64,000 nucleotides of DNA from the NCBI RefSeq assembly GCF_028748145.1, contig NZ_CP118181.1, positions 689,433 to 753,432 of the forward strand, read 5' to 3'. The stretch is from Entomospira culicis (GTDB taxonomy: Bacteria > Spirochaetota > Spirochaetia > WRBN01). Positions 52,772-61,145 of this stretch are shown in pieces. Made by a program: the position numbers and the translations under genes. The first letter of the stretch is position 1. The number at the start of each line of letters is the position of its first letter. The notes below the pieces were generated by a model, which did no database searches, was not told the origin of the DNA, and worked only from the letters and a program-made list of their open reading frames with translations.

Positions 52772-54519
52772 GGGGTAGGAGAATCTACATCTACAGATAT
52801 AGAGAGCTTGTTGGTTTGCTCGGTAGCCTTGGCGATATTATGCGGCCAATACTCTTCTAAAAGCGGTTTAAGCTCACTCTCCACAATGTCGTTGAACCAT
52901 TGGTGCAGGGAATCAATCGGGTTGTTAGGGGTGAAAAAGCTGTGTCCAATTAAGAAATTTTTCCCTAAATCCGTATCCTCAGCAATCGCTAGATTAAGAT
53001 TTTCTAATCTCGTTTGAATCTCATTAATAAGTGCATGCTCTTCGGGCTTACTCTTCTCTTTAAGATAGGCCTGCCAAGTCTCATTAAAAAGTGGTTTTAA
53101 CTCGAGAAAGGCAAAGCGTCGACGAAAGGCAAAGTCTAAGGGTGCAATCGAGTGATCGGCAAGATTCATTGTACCGATAAGATAGAGATTTGCTGGTAAG
53201 TACGTTGGCTCTGTCGAGTAGGCGAGGGTAATGGCATGCTGGAGAGAGCGCTTGGTGTGCTCGATAATGCTAAGCATCTCACCGAAAATACTGCTGGGGT
53301 TTCCGCGGTTAATCTCATCAATAATAAGCACATGGGGAATCTCTGGTAGTTTATTCGCGCGGTCTATAAAGGTGAGCATTTTGCCTCTTCTTAATGCTAA
53401 TTTTTGCTCCTCATTCACCCGTAGCCCCTGCACAAAATCTTCATAGGAGAAATTTTGATGAAACTGCACCGTCTCACATTGAACATCAGGCGAGAGTGCA
53501 TGGGCTAAGTGCTTGGTGATGAGCGTCTTACCCGTACCTGGTGGCCCTTTCAAAATGATACTCTTCTTCTCCTGCAACCGACGCACAAACATGGCGAACT
53601 CTTCTTCTGGTAAGAAGAGCGTTATCTGCTCCACCGCGGGCGATTCCTCTTCCGTCTCTAAGGAATCTCCATAGCGCGATTGCCAAAAAGGTTGATTTCT
53701 AAACCAATCAATATCTTGTGGCGTATCATGAAAAATAAAGTCGATAAGCTTGGGATGATACGCCTTTTCTTTATGGTGATTGTAGTCAATCTTCCAAATA
53801 AGCGCGCCGGGCAAGGAGTAAAAATACCACTCGCGAGGCGTGTCATAGATCTTAAACCAATCCACCTCGATGTTGTTTTGCGCATTTGCCGACTGCGTAA
53901 CGCTACCGAGCGCCTTAATATAGATGGTAGAGACGTTCGGAAACGTCTGATCGTTGTGGGTAAGGGTGCTATTCTTTGTCCAGTGCAACACCACCAAGTC
54001 ATCGGGTTGGATGTTACGCAACTTCTGGAGCTGTTGCTCTACGTTAGAGCCATATTGCCAGTTGCCTTGCTCAATGGGCGCCTGCCACTGGCTCTCCTTA
54101 ACGGCAAGCAACCAACAGTAAGGAATCGTTTCAGGAATTCGGGTTGCTTCTTCAGCCTCCGCATACGCTTGCGCCTCGCGCGGAAATATCTCTTTGAGTG
54201 TTTTTCCCGCTTGATCTTTCCATGCATCCAATCCACTGATAGATCTTCCTGCGACTATTTGTGCCGCCGTCGAGGGCTTTTTATAGCGAAAATCGCGAAG
54301 TAGAATTCCATTTGGAAATTCGTCAAATAATTTTTTGCGTTCTTGAGGTAAGGAAACTCTTTTACCATCTCTCGATAATCCAGGCATTTCATCTTGCCTA
54401 ATTTGACTTCCTTTTAACACGGTAAATTCCCCCGTATTTGGGTGGTAGATGCCTGTGGCATTGTAGCCTAGCGTATCGCTTTTTAGGTAAAAGAGGGGCG
54501 ATTCATCGGTTGCGTCCAT
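52768..54519 (-). CDS. mcrB: McrB-like AAA+ GTPase with DUF4357 and EVE-like sensor domains
   Basis: 583 aa from ATG 54519. Residues about 5-112 resemble DUF4357 (FTVLKGSQI; STAAQIVAG to AGKTLKEIF). Residues about 130-270 look like an EVE/PUA-like domain (PYCWLLAVKESQW, DDLVVLHW, IEVDWFKIY), which binds modified bases. The motor has Walker A GPPGTGKT (325-332), Walker B IIDEINRGN (to 407), the McrB-type MNLADHS (MNTADRS in E. coli, 451-457) and an arginine-rich FAFRRRFAF. With McrC it would restrict modified DNA. The ATG is 6 nt after a -10 box, which rules out the start six codons upstream. Confidence 0.88.
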   Translation of the reverse strand: MDATDESPLFYLKSDTLGYNATGIYHPNTGEFTVLKGSQIRQDEMPGLSRDGKRVSLPQERKKLFDEFPNGILLRDFRYKKPSTAAQIVAGRSISGLDAWKDQAGKTLKEIFPREAQAYAEAEEATRIPETIPYCWLLAVKESQWQAPIEQGNWQYGSNVEQQLQKLRNIQPDDLVVLHWTKNSTLTHNDQTFPNVSTIYIKALGSVTQSANAQNNIEVDWFKIYDTPREWYFYSLPGALIWKIDYNHHKEKAYHPKLIDFIFHDTPQDIDWFRNQPFWQSRYGDSLETEEESPAVEQITLFLPEEEFAMFVRRLQEKKSIILKGPPGTGKTLITKHLAHALSPDVQCETVQFHQNFSYEDFVQGLRVNEEQKLALRRGKMLTFIDRANKLPEIPHVLIIDEINRGNPSSIFGEMLSIIEHTKRSLQHAITLAYSTEPTYLPANLYLIGTMNLADHSIAPLDFAFRRRFAFLELKPLFNETWQAYLKEKSKPEEHALINEIQTRLENLNLAIAEDTDLGKNFLIGHSFFTPNNPIDSLHQWFNDIVESELKPLLEEYWPHNIAKATEQTNKLSISVDVDSPTP

Positions 54520-54525
54520 AGCAGT

Positions 54526-54554
54526 ATCATAGCACAATTCGATAAGAATGTAAA
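54526..54554 (-). promoter_or_regulatory. Promoter of mcrBC, leaderless type
   Basis: Minus strand: TTTACA (54554-54549), 17-bp spacer, TATGAT (54531-54526), then 6 nt to the mcrB ATG; no ribosome binding site. Confidence 0.7.
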
Positions 54555-54567
54555 CTACTCCCTTGGC

Positions 54568-54596
54568 TTGACAGCGCCAAGTAATTACGCTATACT
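54568..54596 (+). promoter_or_regulatory. Strong plus-strand promoter facing the ADP-ribosylglycohydrolase pseudogene
   Basis: TTGACA (54568-54573), 17-bp spacer, TATACT (54591-54596). A GTG follows after exactly 6 nt, as in the leaderless promoters of this window. No long gene lies downstream on this strand. Confidence 0.65.
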
Positions 54597-54602
54597 TACT
54601 GC

Positions 54603-54677
54603 GTGAAGAGGCAAAGAGATCGAGTAAAGAAGGTATTAATACAGACGCTGTTAGAGCTACCCGTGGTGGTAGGCTAA
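54603..54677 (+). CDS. Possible leaderless small basic peptide (24 aa)
   Basis: GTG-started frame of 24 codons right after a near-consensus promoter. The first ten residues, MKRQRDRVKK, are strongly basic and the rest hydrophobic (ends LELPVVVG). This is the profile of a small membrane-active or leader peptide. Its stop overlaps the stop of the pseudogene on the other strand. Alternatively the promoter makes an RNA antisense to that gene. Confidence 0.4.
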   Translation: MKRQRDRVKKVLIQTLLELPVVVG

Positions 54678-55617
54678 AGAAGTTGTTCCGCTAGCATGAG
54701 GATATCGACGGGCCAGTACTCTTCTGGTCGCGGTTGATAGACGCCTGCTTTGCCAGCCTGCGGACGGCAATTTAGTACCGACTCTTGCCACTGCGCAGGA
54801 ATAACCTCGATGCCATAAACCGCACCCAATAGCGCCCCGACAATGGCGGCATTGGTGTTGGTATCGCCCCCACGCATCACGGTATCCACCACGCCTTCCT
54901 CGAGGTTGGGCGCATGTAATAACTGATAGAGCGCGTTATGAAAAGCGATGATAACCCAGCCTTGTTGATGGATGAAATTCTCCTGATTTTCTGTTTTTGC
55001 CAGATAGATCGTCTCGATAATGATGGGGTCGACGCTAAGTTGTTCTGCCCAAAAGCGAATCTGTTGATAGAGCTGGTCTGGCGCTATCGAGCGCTTGATC
55101 GCGGTGCTTAGCGCCATCACGTAGAGCATATTAATCTCTTGACAAATTTTATGTGGGTGGGTCAGGCAGGCGTCCATCTTTGCCCAAGTGGCAACCTCTA
55201 CCAAGCTAGTATGAACGCCAAAAATCGCTAAAGGACTAATACGCATCAGTGCACCGTTGGCTTGGCTCTCCTGATTGTGGTAGCCTTGTAAGGCTCTATG
55301 GATAGTGGATCCGCAGTCAAAAGGATCGGATTCAAGCCAATGATGGTAGCTGGTTAAGACCGACGAAGCATCGTAACGCTTCTCTTTTATCAAGGATCGT
55401 GCCACAAGGCTAAAGCCAGCTCTGAGTCGTCGGTGGGTTGCCCGGCAAGCGTACGCCATACCCCGCCATCTTCGAGCTTGCGTACGCCATTGGGGTAAAG
55501 CTGACGGATCATCTTGGGATTCTTAAATTCTACCAAGCTCCCCAGCGAGTCTCCGGCAACTTGCCCCATCAAACAGCCTTGCGCTCGGCTCAATTGACTC
55601 TGCATTTGCTCATCCAT
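54674..55617 (-). pseudogene. Frameshifted ADP-ribosylglycohydrolase
   Basis: The first part (55617-55390) encodes GCLMGQVAGDSLGSLVEF and the metal-binding TDDSELALALW, then reads HDP-stop. The second part, in another frame (down to 54674), continues with LIKEKRYDASSVLTSY, FDCGSTI and the C-terminal metal motif GGDTNTNAAIVGALLGAVYG. Together they make one complete family member of about 315 aa. One extra T in CCTTG near 55393-55395 would restore the frame. ADP-ribosylglycohydrolases remove ADP-ribose from proteins or other molecules and often occur near defence genes. No ribosome binding site is visible at the start. Confidence 0.82.
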
Positions 55618-55635
55618 AGATATCTGTTTTCTCTA

Positions 55636-56817
55636 TTAAAGCAGTACTACTTGATCTTCACTATGATAGAAAAATGGGGCCTGTCTATTGATTAGAAAAT
55701 CAATGTTTATCTCTATAATTGGCTTAAAGATACCACTTGTTTCAAAAAGTTCTAATTGTAATTTTTGCGCCTCCATTAAGTGAACATTATATTTTTTAAT
55801 CTTACCACTAGGTGCACGGTAATATCGGTGTTTTTTAGCAGAAAGATAAAAAATGGCAGCCACCTGATTCGGAAAATTATCTTCTGGTAGGCGAAGAATA
55901 GCTTCATTCCACTTAAAATTTTTATGCTTGATTAACTCTCTTCCATAAGTGAAGAATGTTTCATAACCCTCTTTATCAGCAGATAAGGGTAATGGAGCAA
56001 AGCGTCTATTGGGATCTCCTCTCATGTAAGAGATAAAATCAGTCATTCCTTCAAGTTTTGCTAAATTGACGCTTTTATGCTCTTCCCACGCCTGAATGAC
56101 AACTTCTCGATAGTCATGGAAGCCATCTTCGATCTCATAATCGACTGTATTAACTTGCATAAATCGCTGATTACTCATTGCATCTATGGGAAAGAGAGCA
56201 AAGACACTATAGACATCCGGGGAAGAATTTTGATTGGTTGCCGGAAAGTAAATAATGCCAGGGCTTCCAAGTCCCAATTCATAAACGTGAAAGGTATCAT
56301 TCCATATAGGATATTTGTTCTTATAGGATAAATCTTTCTGAACATAAGAAGTGGCAGTAGTTAGCATTTTAGGAGTAAAAATATTACCATTTTCGTCAAA
56401 TTCATCCAAGCCATGAACAAAAACTCCACGATTAATAAATCCTGGGGTTTGGTCGCTCAAAGGTGCATCTTGCATAAATGCGGTGTTTAATAGTTCTGCA
56501 ATATTGAGCCCTATATTATCAGTGGTTGAAGAGCTATTTGAATTTATGGTAGCAAGCTCTACTGTGTTCCAATCAACATGAAACCAACCATTTTTAAGGC
56601 TAAATCGTTGCTGTTTTAGCCAGTTGCGCATTTCTTTGTCTAATTCATCGAATTGTTTTGGATTGTAAAATAAAGCGAATTTAAGTGTGTTTATGGCTTT
56701 CGTTGCATTAGATAAAATATAATTTCTTTGTGGTAGTAGCATAAAGCTAACTAGGAAGATAAAGAAGACTAAAGCAAAGACGATTAATGGTCGCTTGCGA
56801 GTGATATTTTTAGACAT
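55636..56817 (-). CDS. Hypothetical membrane-anchored protein, 393 aa
   Basis: One TM segment at about residues 10-29 (LIVFALVFFIFLVSFMLLP) and a large presumed outer part with a Ser/Asn-rich stretch (NSNSSSTTDN) and many aromatic residues. The family is not recognised. AGGAGGG lies before the ATG, and a promoter (TTGCTT, 17 bp, TATAGT) lies at 56867-56839. It is divergent from the gene at 57007. Confidence 0.7.
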   Translation of the reverse strand: MSKNITRKRPLIVFALVFFIFLVSFMLLPQRNYILSNATKAINTLKFALFYNPKQFDELDKEMRNWLKQQRFSLKNGWFHVDWNTVELATINSNSSSTTDNIGLNIAELLNTAFMQDAPLSDQTPGFINRGVFVHGLDEFDENGNIFTPKMLTTATSYVQKDLSYKNKYPIWNDTFHVYELGLGSPGIIYFPATNQNSSPDVYSVFALFPIDAMSNQRFMQVNTVDYEIEDGFHDYREVVIQAWEEHKSVNLAKLEGMTDFISYMRGDPNRRFAPLPLSADKEGYETFFTYGRELIKHKNFKWNEAILRLPEDNFPNQVAAIFYLSAKKHRYYRAPSGKIKKYNVHLMEAQKLQLELFETSGIFKPIIEINIDFLINRQAPFFYHSEDQVVLL

Positions 56818-56838
56818 AATCCCTCCTGATATTCTTCT

Positions 56839-56867
56839 ACTATATCAGATAAATAAGAAAAAAGCAA
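56839..56867 (-). promoter_or_regulatory. Promoter of the 393-aa membrane protein
   Basis: Minus strand: TTGCTT (56867-56862), 17-bp spacer, TATAGT (56844-56839), followed by a leader with AGGAGGG. Confidence 0.65.
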
Positions 56868-56889
56868 GCTAATAGCTTAATTATCTTTA

Positions 56890-56922
56890 GAATAACTATG
56901 AGTGTACCACTCATAGTTATTC
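56890..56922. repeat. 15-bp perfect inverted repeat between divergent genes
   Basis: GAATAACTATGAGTG (56890-56904) and CACTCATAGTTATTC (56908-56922) with only 3 bases between. It lies between two divergent promoters, so neither gene could use it as a terminator. It may be an operator, or the trace of a small mobile element. Confidence 0.8.
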
Positions 56923-56971
56923 ATTTTTACTAAATTTTTATTAGATAATAATCAATTCGCTTAACATCGCT

Positions 56972-57000
56972 TGACATGAGGTGTTAATTTATATATAATA
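56972..57000 (+). promoter_or_regulatory. Full-consensus promoter, leaderless type
   Basis: TTGACA (56972-56977), 17-bp spacer, TATAAT (56995-57000), then 6 nt to the ATG at 57007. No ribosome binding site. Confidence 0.8.
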
Positions 57001-57006
57001 AATCAT

Positions 57007-58569
57007 ATGGATAGCGTTAAATTTAGCCTCTACCAACGCCTTAATATCATTGGCATCGCCATGGGTATCCTCTATTTTGCACTACGCTACGGTGCGCTGC
57101 CAAGCTATAATTCCCCTGAATATAGCTCTGCTCCTACGAGTGAGAGCCCTGTTCTTCAGCCGACTACTGCCAAGCCTGTCGCTTCTCCACAAGCCATAGA
57201 AAAAAATATCACCATCGATGTTAACGACGTGGCTATAAGTGGTTATGCCATTACGAATGGTAGCATCTTACGTATTGTTGGTTGGGATGCTAATGATGAG
57301 GCGCTTGAGGTACACTTTGAGAATTTTAAGTGGATTCCCAGTTTACGTAAAAATGGTATTACTAGGTATCCTTCGCGTGATGCATTTTTAGAGGTGCCTA
57401 TTACTGTCAACAATAAGACAAATTATTACTTTGAAGTCAACTTTAAGACTGAAGATAGATATATCGAAAAGCCTTGGGGGTTTACTTATGTGAGCCCACG
57501 AAAACGTCTGAAAGAGAAGACATTATTTGATGTTACCAACCAAGCAGATCATGAGCTTGTTTTATCAATTGCGCAGAGAGGAACCAGCTACCGCGGGAGA
57601 CTTTTTGAGTCGATAGTTATTCCTTTACTTTATACCCCCCCCGTTCCTGCTAACATCAATCCATCTTACGAAGATCGAGTCGAGCTTCCTCCACGTTTAG
57701 CTAGAGAGGCGCTACCGCCAAGTAGTCCTATTACGGCAAGCACCATAGATATTAATGAGCTCTCTGAAACAGGCTATCTCATCGACAATGGTTCGCTTGT
57801 TAGCATTATGGGCTGGGACGATCCTGAGTCTGTCTTAGAGGTACTCTTTGATCATTTTCAGTGGAGTGGGGATGGTTTCAGCTTCACTGTCATGCTACAT
57901 AATCGTGTTCAATTAATTGGTGTTAATGTCTTCTTTGTTATCGATGGTGAATTTATGAACAATAGTGTAAGTGCAGTGGGAATCATACCCACGATGCGAA
58001 GACGCACCTACCACTATTCCATGAATGTAGAAAAAAGAGATGAGTATCTTTTTAAGTTACTTCTTAATATATATAAAAGTAGTAGTGATACTGGCTTGAC
58101 AGAGCAGACGCTCGTTATTCCCTTTATCTATCGGCCAGCGCCTACTATTGCGGAAGATATTGTGGCTTCTCCATCGGAAGCGTCTAACGAGCCATTGTCG
58201 GTTAGCCAGTCAGCTACGCCTACGTTAGAGTATCTCTTCTCTTATGCAGATATTAGCATGACCATAGATGATCTAATTCAGCTTGTTCCTCTCATTAATA
58301 ACCGCAATTTGTCTGATATCCTTGAAGATTCATCCATTAATGAAGATCCTCATTTTGTTGATATTCTTAAAAACACCTCTATTAAGTTTATCGTAGCAAA
58401 TTCATCCATTGTTCGAATAATCCCGATCGCTGACTTTGACATAGAAACTTTCATGGAGTGGTTGGGAGCAATTTCTGCTGAAAGTGTGGGTGTAACCAAG
58501 GTTACCTATATCGTTAACTATAAAGATATTACATACGAAGGTTCCTTTCAAATTAGGGTTACGGAATAA
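57007..58569 (+). CDS. Hypothetical membrane-anchored protein with two repeated domains
   Basis: 520 aa. One TM at about residues 13-30, then a Pro/Ser/Thr-rich linker and two copies of a beta-rich domain of about 170 aa. The copies share I-D-x-N-(D/E)-x-x-x-x-GY-x-I-x-NGS and GWD-(x)n-LEV-x-F-x-x-F-x-W (from about residues 77 and 248), each ended by a VIP(L/F)-(L/I)-Y-x-P strand. A second low-complexity linker and a unique C-terminal domain follow. The family is not recognised. It is probably an envelope protein made from a very strong leaderless promoter. Confidence 0.75.
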   Translation: MDSVKFSLYQRLNIIGIAMGILYFALRYGALPSYNSPEYSSAPTSESPVLQPTTAKPVASPQAIEKNITIDVNDVAISGYAITNGSILRIVGWDANDEALEVHFENFKWIPSLRKNGITRYPSRDAFLEVPITVNNKTNYYFEVNFKTEDRYIEKPWGFTYVSPRKRLKEKTLFDVTNQADHELVLSIAQRGTSYRGRLFESIVIPLLYTPPVPANINPSYEDRVELPPRLAREALPPSSPITASTIDINELSETGYLIDNGSLVSIMGWDDPESVLEVLFDHFQWSGDGFSFTVMLHNRVQLIGVNVFFVIDGEFMNNSVSAVGIIPTMRRRTYHYSMNVEKRDEYLFKLLLNIYKSSSDTGLTEQTLVIPFIYRPAPTIAEDIVASPSEASNEPLSVSQSATPTLEYLFSYADISMTIDDLIQLVPLINNRNLSDILEDSSINEDPHFVDILKNTSIKFIVANSSIVRIIPIADFDIETFMEWLGAISAESVGVTKVTYIVNYKDITYEGSFQIRVTE

Positions 58570-58584
58570 TTGACATTGTTTAGC

Positions 58585-59772
58585 TTATGGATATTCTTCA
58601 CTAAACACCGCGATAGCTTCTTCCACAATATGATTTGCGTGGGCTAAAAAGAGTCCGTAATTGAGCATGGGTATCTTCGCCAATTGCGCTTGCTTGGTGC
58701 GCTGTTGCAACGTGATGGCAGGGAGCATACAGCTACCACAATGAATAATGAGGTCGTATGTTTCTAACGACTGGGGGAAACTTTGCCCCATAAAAAAGTG
58801 GAAATTTAAGGTGTGGTGGGGCAAGAGTTTTTGTAAGAGTTTAGGAATTTTTATGCGGCCAATATCCTCATGATTCACATTATGCGAACAGCTCTCCATC
58901 ATTAAGATTTCGGCTGGGTTGGGTAATTTAGCAATGGCCTCTAGGCTCTGTAGAAAGTAAGAAAAATCGCCCTTTTGCCTGGCTTGTAAAATGGAGTAGG
59001 AGGTAAGGGGATGACGCTTGGTATTAATCGCGCTCACTTCTTTAAAGGCTTGGGAATCGGTTACAATCAAGCCGATCTCTTGGTGCTTGGTAAGATAAGT
59101 GGCCAACTCTTCCACCTGTAGCACCACCGAGGTGAGATGAAGATCGAGCGCCTCGCGCAACAGTTGCATTTGTGGAAGGATGAGACGCCCTTTGGGGGCT
59201 TCGCTGTCGATAGGAATGACATGCACAAGGAGGGGATAGGCTAACTTTATTCCGTCTAGTAATAAAGGCGTTTGCTGATGTAATTGATTAGCCATCGCCT
59301 TAAGGAGCGCCTCTATGCTTGCCTCATTTTCTACACTGACGCAGAGGGCTTGAGGGTATTGTTCTCTCAATTTCATCTCTTCGTCTGGCGAGATAAGATC
59401 GATCTTGCTAAAAACCAGAAGCGATTTTTTTGTGACATAAGAGAGATCTTTTTTTTGATCAAATATGTGCCAAGTTTGGGCATCTATAATATGTAAGACT
59501 AAATGGGCTTCTTGGATGCAGGCGATACTCTTTTGGTAACGTGCATGGGAGAGATGGGTGGTGTCGCCAAACCCTGCGGTGTCGATAAGGTTGATTGCCC
59601 CCACGCCTAAGAGCTCGAAGCGCTTTTTGATCGGGTCGGAGGTGGTGCCAGCTTGCTCACTCACAATCGAGATACTCTCTCTGGTCATCGCGTTGATCAA
59701 GCTCGATTTACCAGCATTGACTAAGCCTGTCAAGACAACATTTGGGACAAGGGAGGGAATGGCCGTCTGCAT
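58585..59772 (-). CDS. hydF: [FeFe]-hydrogenase maturation GTPase HydF
   Basis: 395 aa. GTPase motifs: GLVNAGKSSLINA (G1), DTAGFGD (G3), FSKIDL (G4). The C-terminal part carries the HydF iron-sulphur ligands CSH and, about 50 residues later, CGSC. HydF is the scaffold on which the two-iron cluster is built and handed to the hydrogenase. TAGGAGA precedes the ATG, 9 bp after hydG. Confidence 0.95.
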   Translation of the reverse strand: MQTAIPSLVPNVVLTGLVNAGKSSLINAMTRESISIVSEQAGTTSDPIKKRFELLGVGAINLIDTAGFGDTTHLSHARYQKSIACIQEAHLVLHIIDAQTWHIFDQKKDLSYVTKKSLLVFSKIDLISPDEEMKLREQYPQALCVSVENEASIEALLKAMANQLHQQTPLLLDGIKLAYPLLVHVIPIDSEAPKGRLILPQMQLLREALDLHLTSVVLQVEELATYLTKHQEIGLIVTDSQAFKEVSAINTKRHPLTSYSILQARQKGDFSYFLQSLEAIAKLPNPAEILMMESCSHNVNHEDIGRIKIPKLLQKLLPHHTLNFHFFMGQSFPQSLETYDLIIHCGSCMLPAITLQQRTKQAQLAKIPMLNYGLFLAHANHIVEEAIAVFSEEYP

Positions 59773-59781
59773 CGGTTTCTC

Positions 59782-61143
59782 CTAAAGATAGAGATCGCGC
59801 TCACCTTGGAGCATGCGGGTGTAAAATTGAATCGCCACGGCACGAATTTGATCGTCCTCAATGGCGTTCACTTGTTTAATTAAGAAGGGCAGAGCGATTT
59901 TTTGCATCGCTTCATCGCCGTAGTCCAAGACATACTCCAGCGTGGTGAGCACAGCATTGGGTTTACATAGCTTGGCAATGCGCCCACTGCTTACCTCCTC
60001 GTGAAAGACCTTGCCCACCCGTCCACGCCGATAGCAGGCGGTGCAGTAGCTTGGCAGTTGATTGTCGGCAATAAGATCGTAGATAGTTTGGTAAAGCGAG
60101 CGCTCGTCGCTAAGGCTAAATTGACTGACCTGTTCTTCATCGCTGTAACCGCCAACCGTGGCTTTGGAGTTTGCCGAAATTTGCGAAACACCGTGTTGAA
60201 TGAGGTAGTCGCGCATCTCTTTGCTCTCGCGCGTGGAGAGAATAATGCCAACGTGGGGCGCAGCCAAACGCAAGATTGCCACGATATCGATAAATTGCTC
60301 GTCGCTGATCAGATTAGGGTAGTCATCAAGGCTCACGTTGTAGGCGGGCATCAGTCGTGGTAAACTAAAGGTATGAAATTCCATTCCAAAGCGCTCGAGA
60401 AGCTCTTCATTATGGATCATAAGGGCGGTAATGTCAAAGCGATAATCGCTTAAGCCCAGCAAAACGCCACCGCCCACATCGTGCAAGCCGCCCTCGATGG
60501 CGCGGTGATGCGCCAGTAATTGACGCTCGTAATCGCCCTTGAGCGAAGCAGGATGTACCTCATAATAACGCGCTTGGTCATAGGTCTCTTGAAAGAGAAT
60601 CAGCGTGCCAATGTCAGCGTTGCTTAACCGTTCATAATTCTCTTTGGTGGTGGCGGCAATGTTCACATTTAAGCGACGAATCCCCGTCTGGCTATAAATC
60701 GCCTCAATCGTCTCGATGATGTGATCCATACTACAGTGATCGGCATCTTCGCCTACTTCTAATGCAAGGCGTTTGTGTCCTAGCTTCTCTAAAATGGTAA
60801 CTTCTTTGATAATCTCCTCAATACTAAGCGTACGTCTGGCAAAATCATTGTCTCGACGGTAGCCACAGTAGGTGCAATTATTTTTGCAGTAATCACTGAT
60901 GTAAAGCGGAGCAAAGAGGACAAGACGATTGCCGTAAAATTTATCTTTCACCTGACTCGCAAGGTTACGCATGGTTTGACGTTGTCCTTCGTCTTTGATC
61001 TGCAACAACTTAGCCACATCCCGATGCGACAACCCTTTCATCAGGCTAGCCCGCGTTAAAATTTCATCAATTTCGCTTGCCGAGGTCGTTTGCGCTTCTG
61101 CTAATAGTGCATGAATATAATCCTTGTCGATAAAATGCCTCAT
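59782..61143 (-). CDS. hydG: [FeFe]-hydrogenase maturation radical SAM enzyme HydG
   Basis: 453 aa. The radical SAM cluster is YCKNNCTYCGY (CxxxCxxC). The extra C-terminal cluster is in YCTACYRRGRVGKVFH with a third Cys about 22 residues later, which separates HydG from ThiH. It splits tyrosine to give CO and cyanide for the H-cluster. Second gene of hydE-hydG-hydF, 2 bp after hydE. Confidence 0.96.
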   Translation of the reverse strand: MRHFIDKDYIHALLAEAQTTSASEIDEILTRASLMKGLSHRDVAKLLQIKDEGQRQTMRNLASQVKDKFYGNRLVLFAPLYISDYCKNNCTYCGYRRDNDFARRTLSIEEIIKEVTILEKLGHKRLALEVGEDADHCSMDHIIETIEAIYSQTGIRRLNVNIAATTKENYERLSNADIGTLILFQETYDQARYYEVHPASLKGDYERQLLAHHRAIEGGLHDVGGGVLLGLSDYRFDITALMIHNEELLERFGMEFHTFSLPRLMPAYNVSLDDYPNLISDEQFIDIVAILRLAAPHVGIILSTRESKEMRDYLIQHGVSQISANSKATVGGYSDEEQVSQFSLSDERSLYQTIYDLIADNQLPSYCTACYRRGRVGKVFHEEVSSGRIAKLCKPNAVLTTLEYVLDYGDEAMQKIALPFLIKQVNAIEDDQIRAVAIQFYTRMLQGERDLYL

Positions 61144-61145
61144 GA

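Noticed and set aside
53680-54303. 207-codon open frame antisense to mcrB
   Set aside because: It lies entirely inside the well-supported mcrB gene, has no ribosome binding site or promoter, and its sequence looks random.
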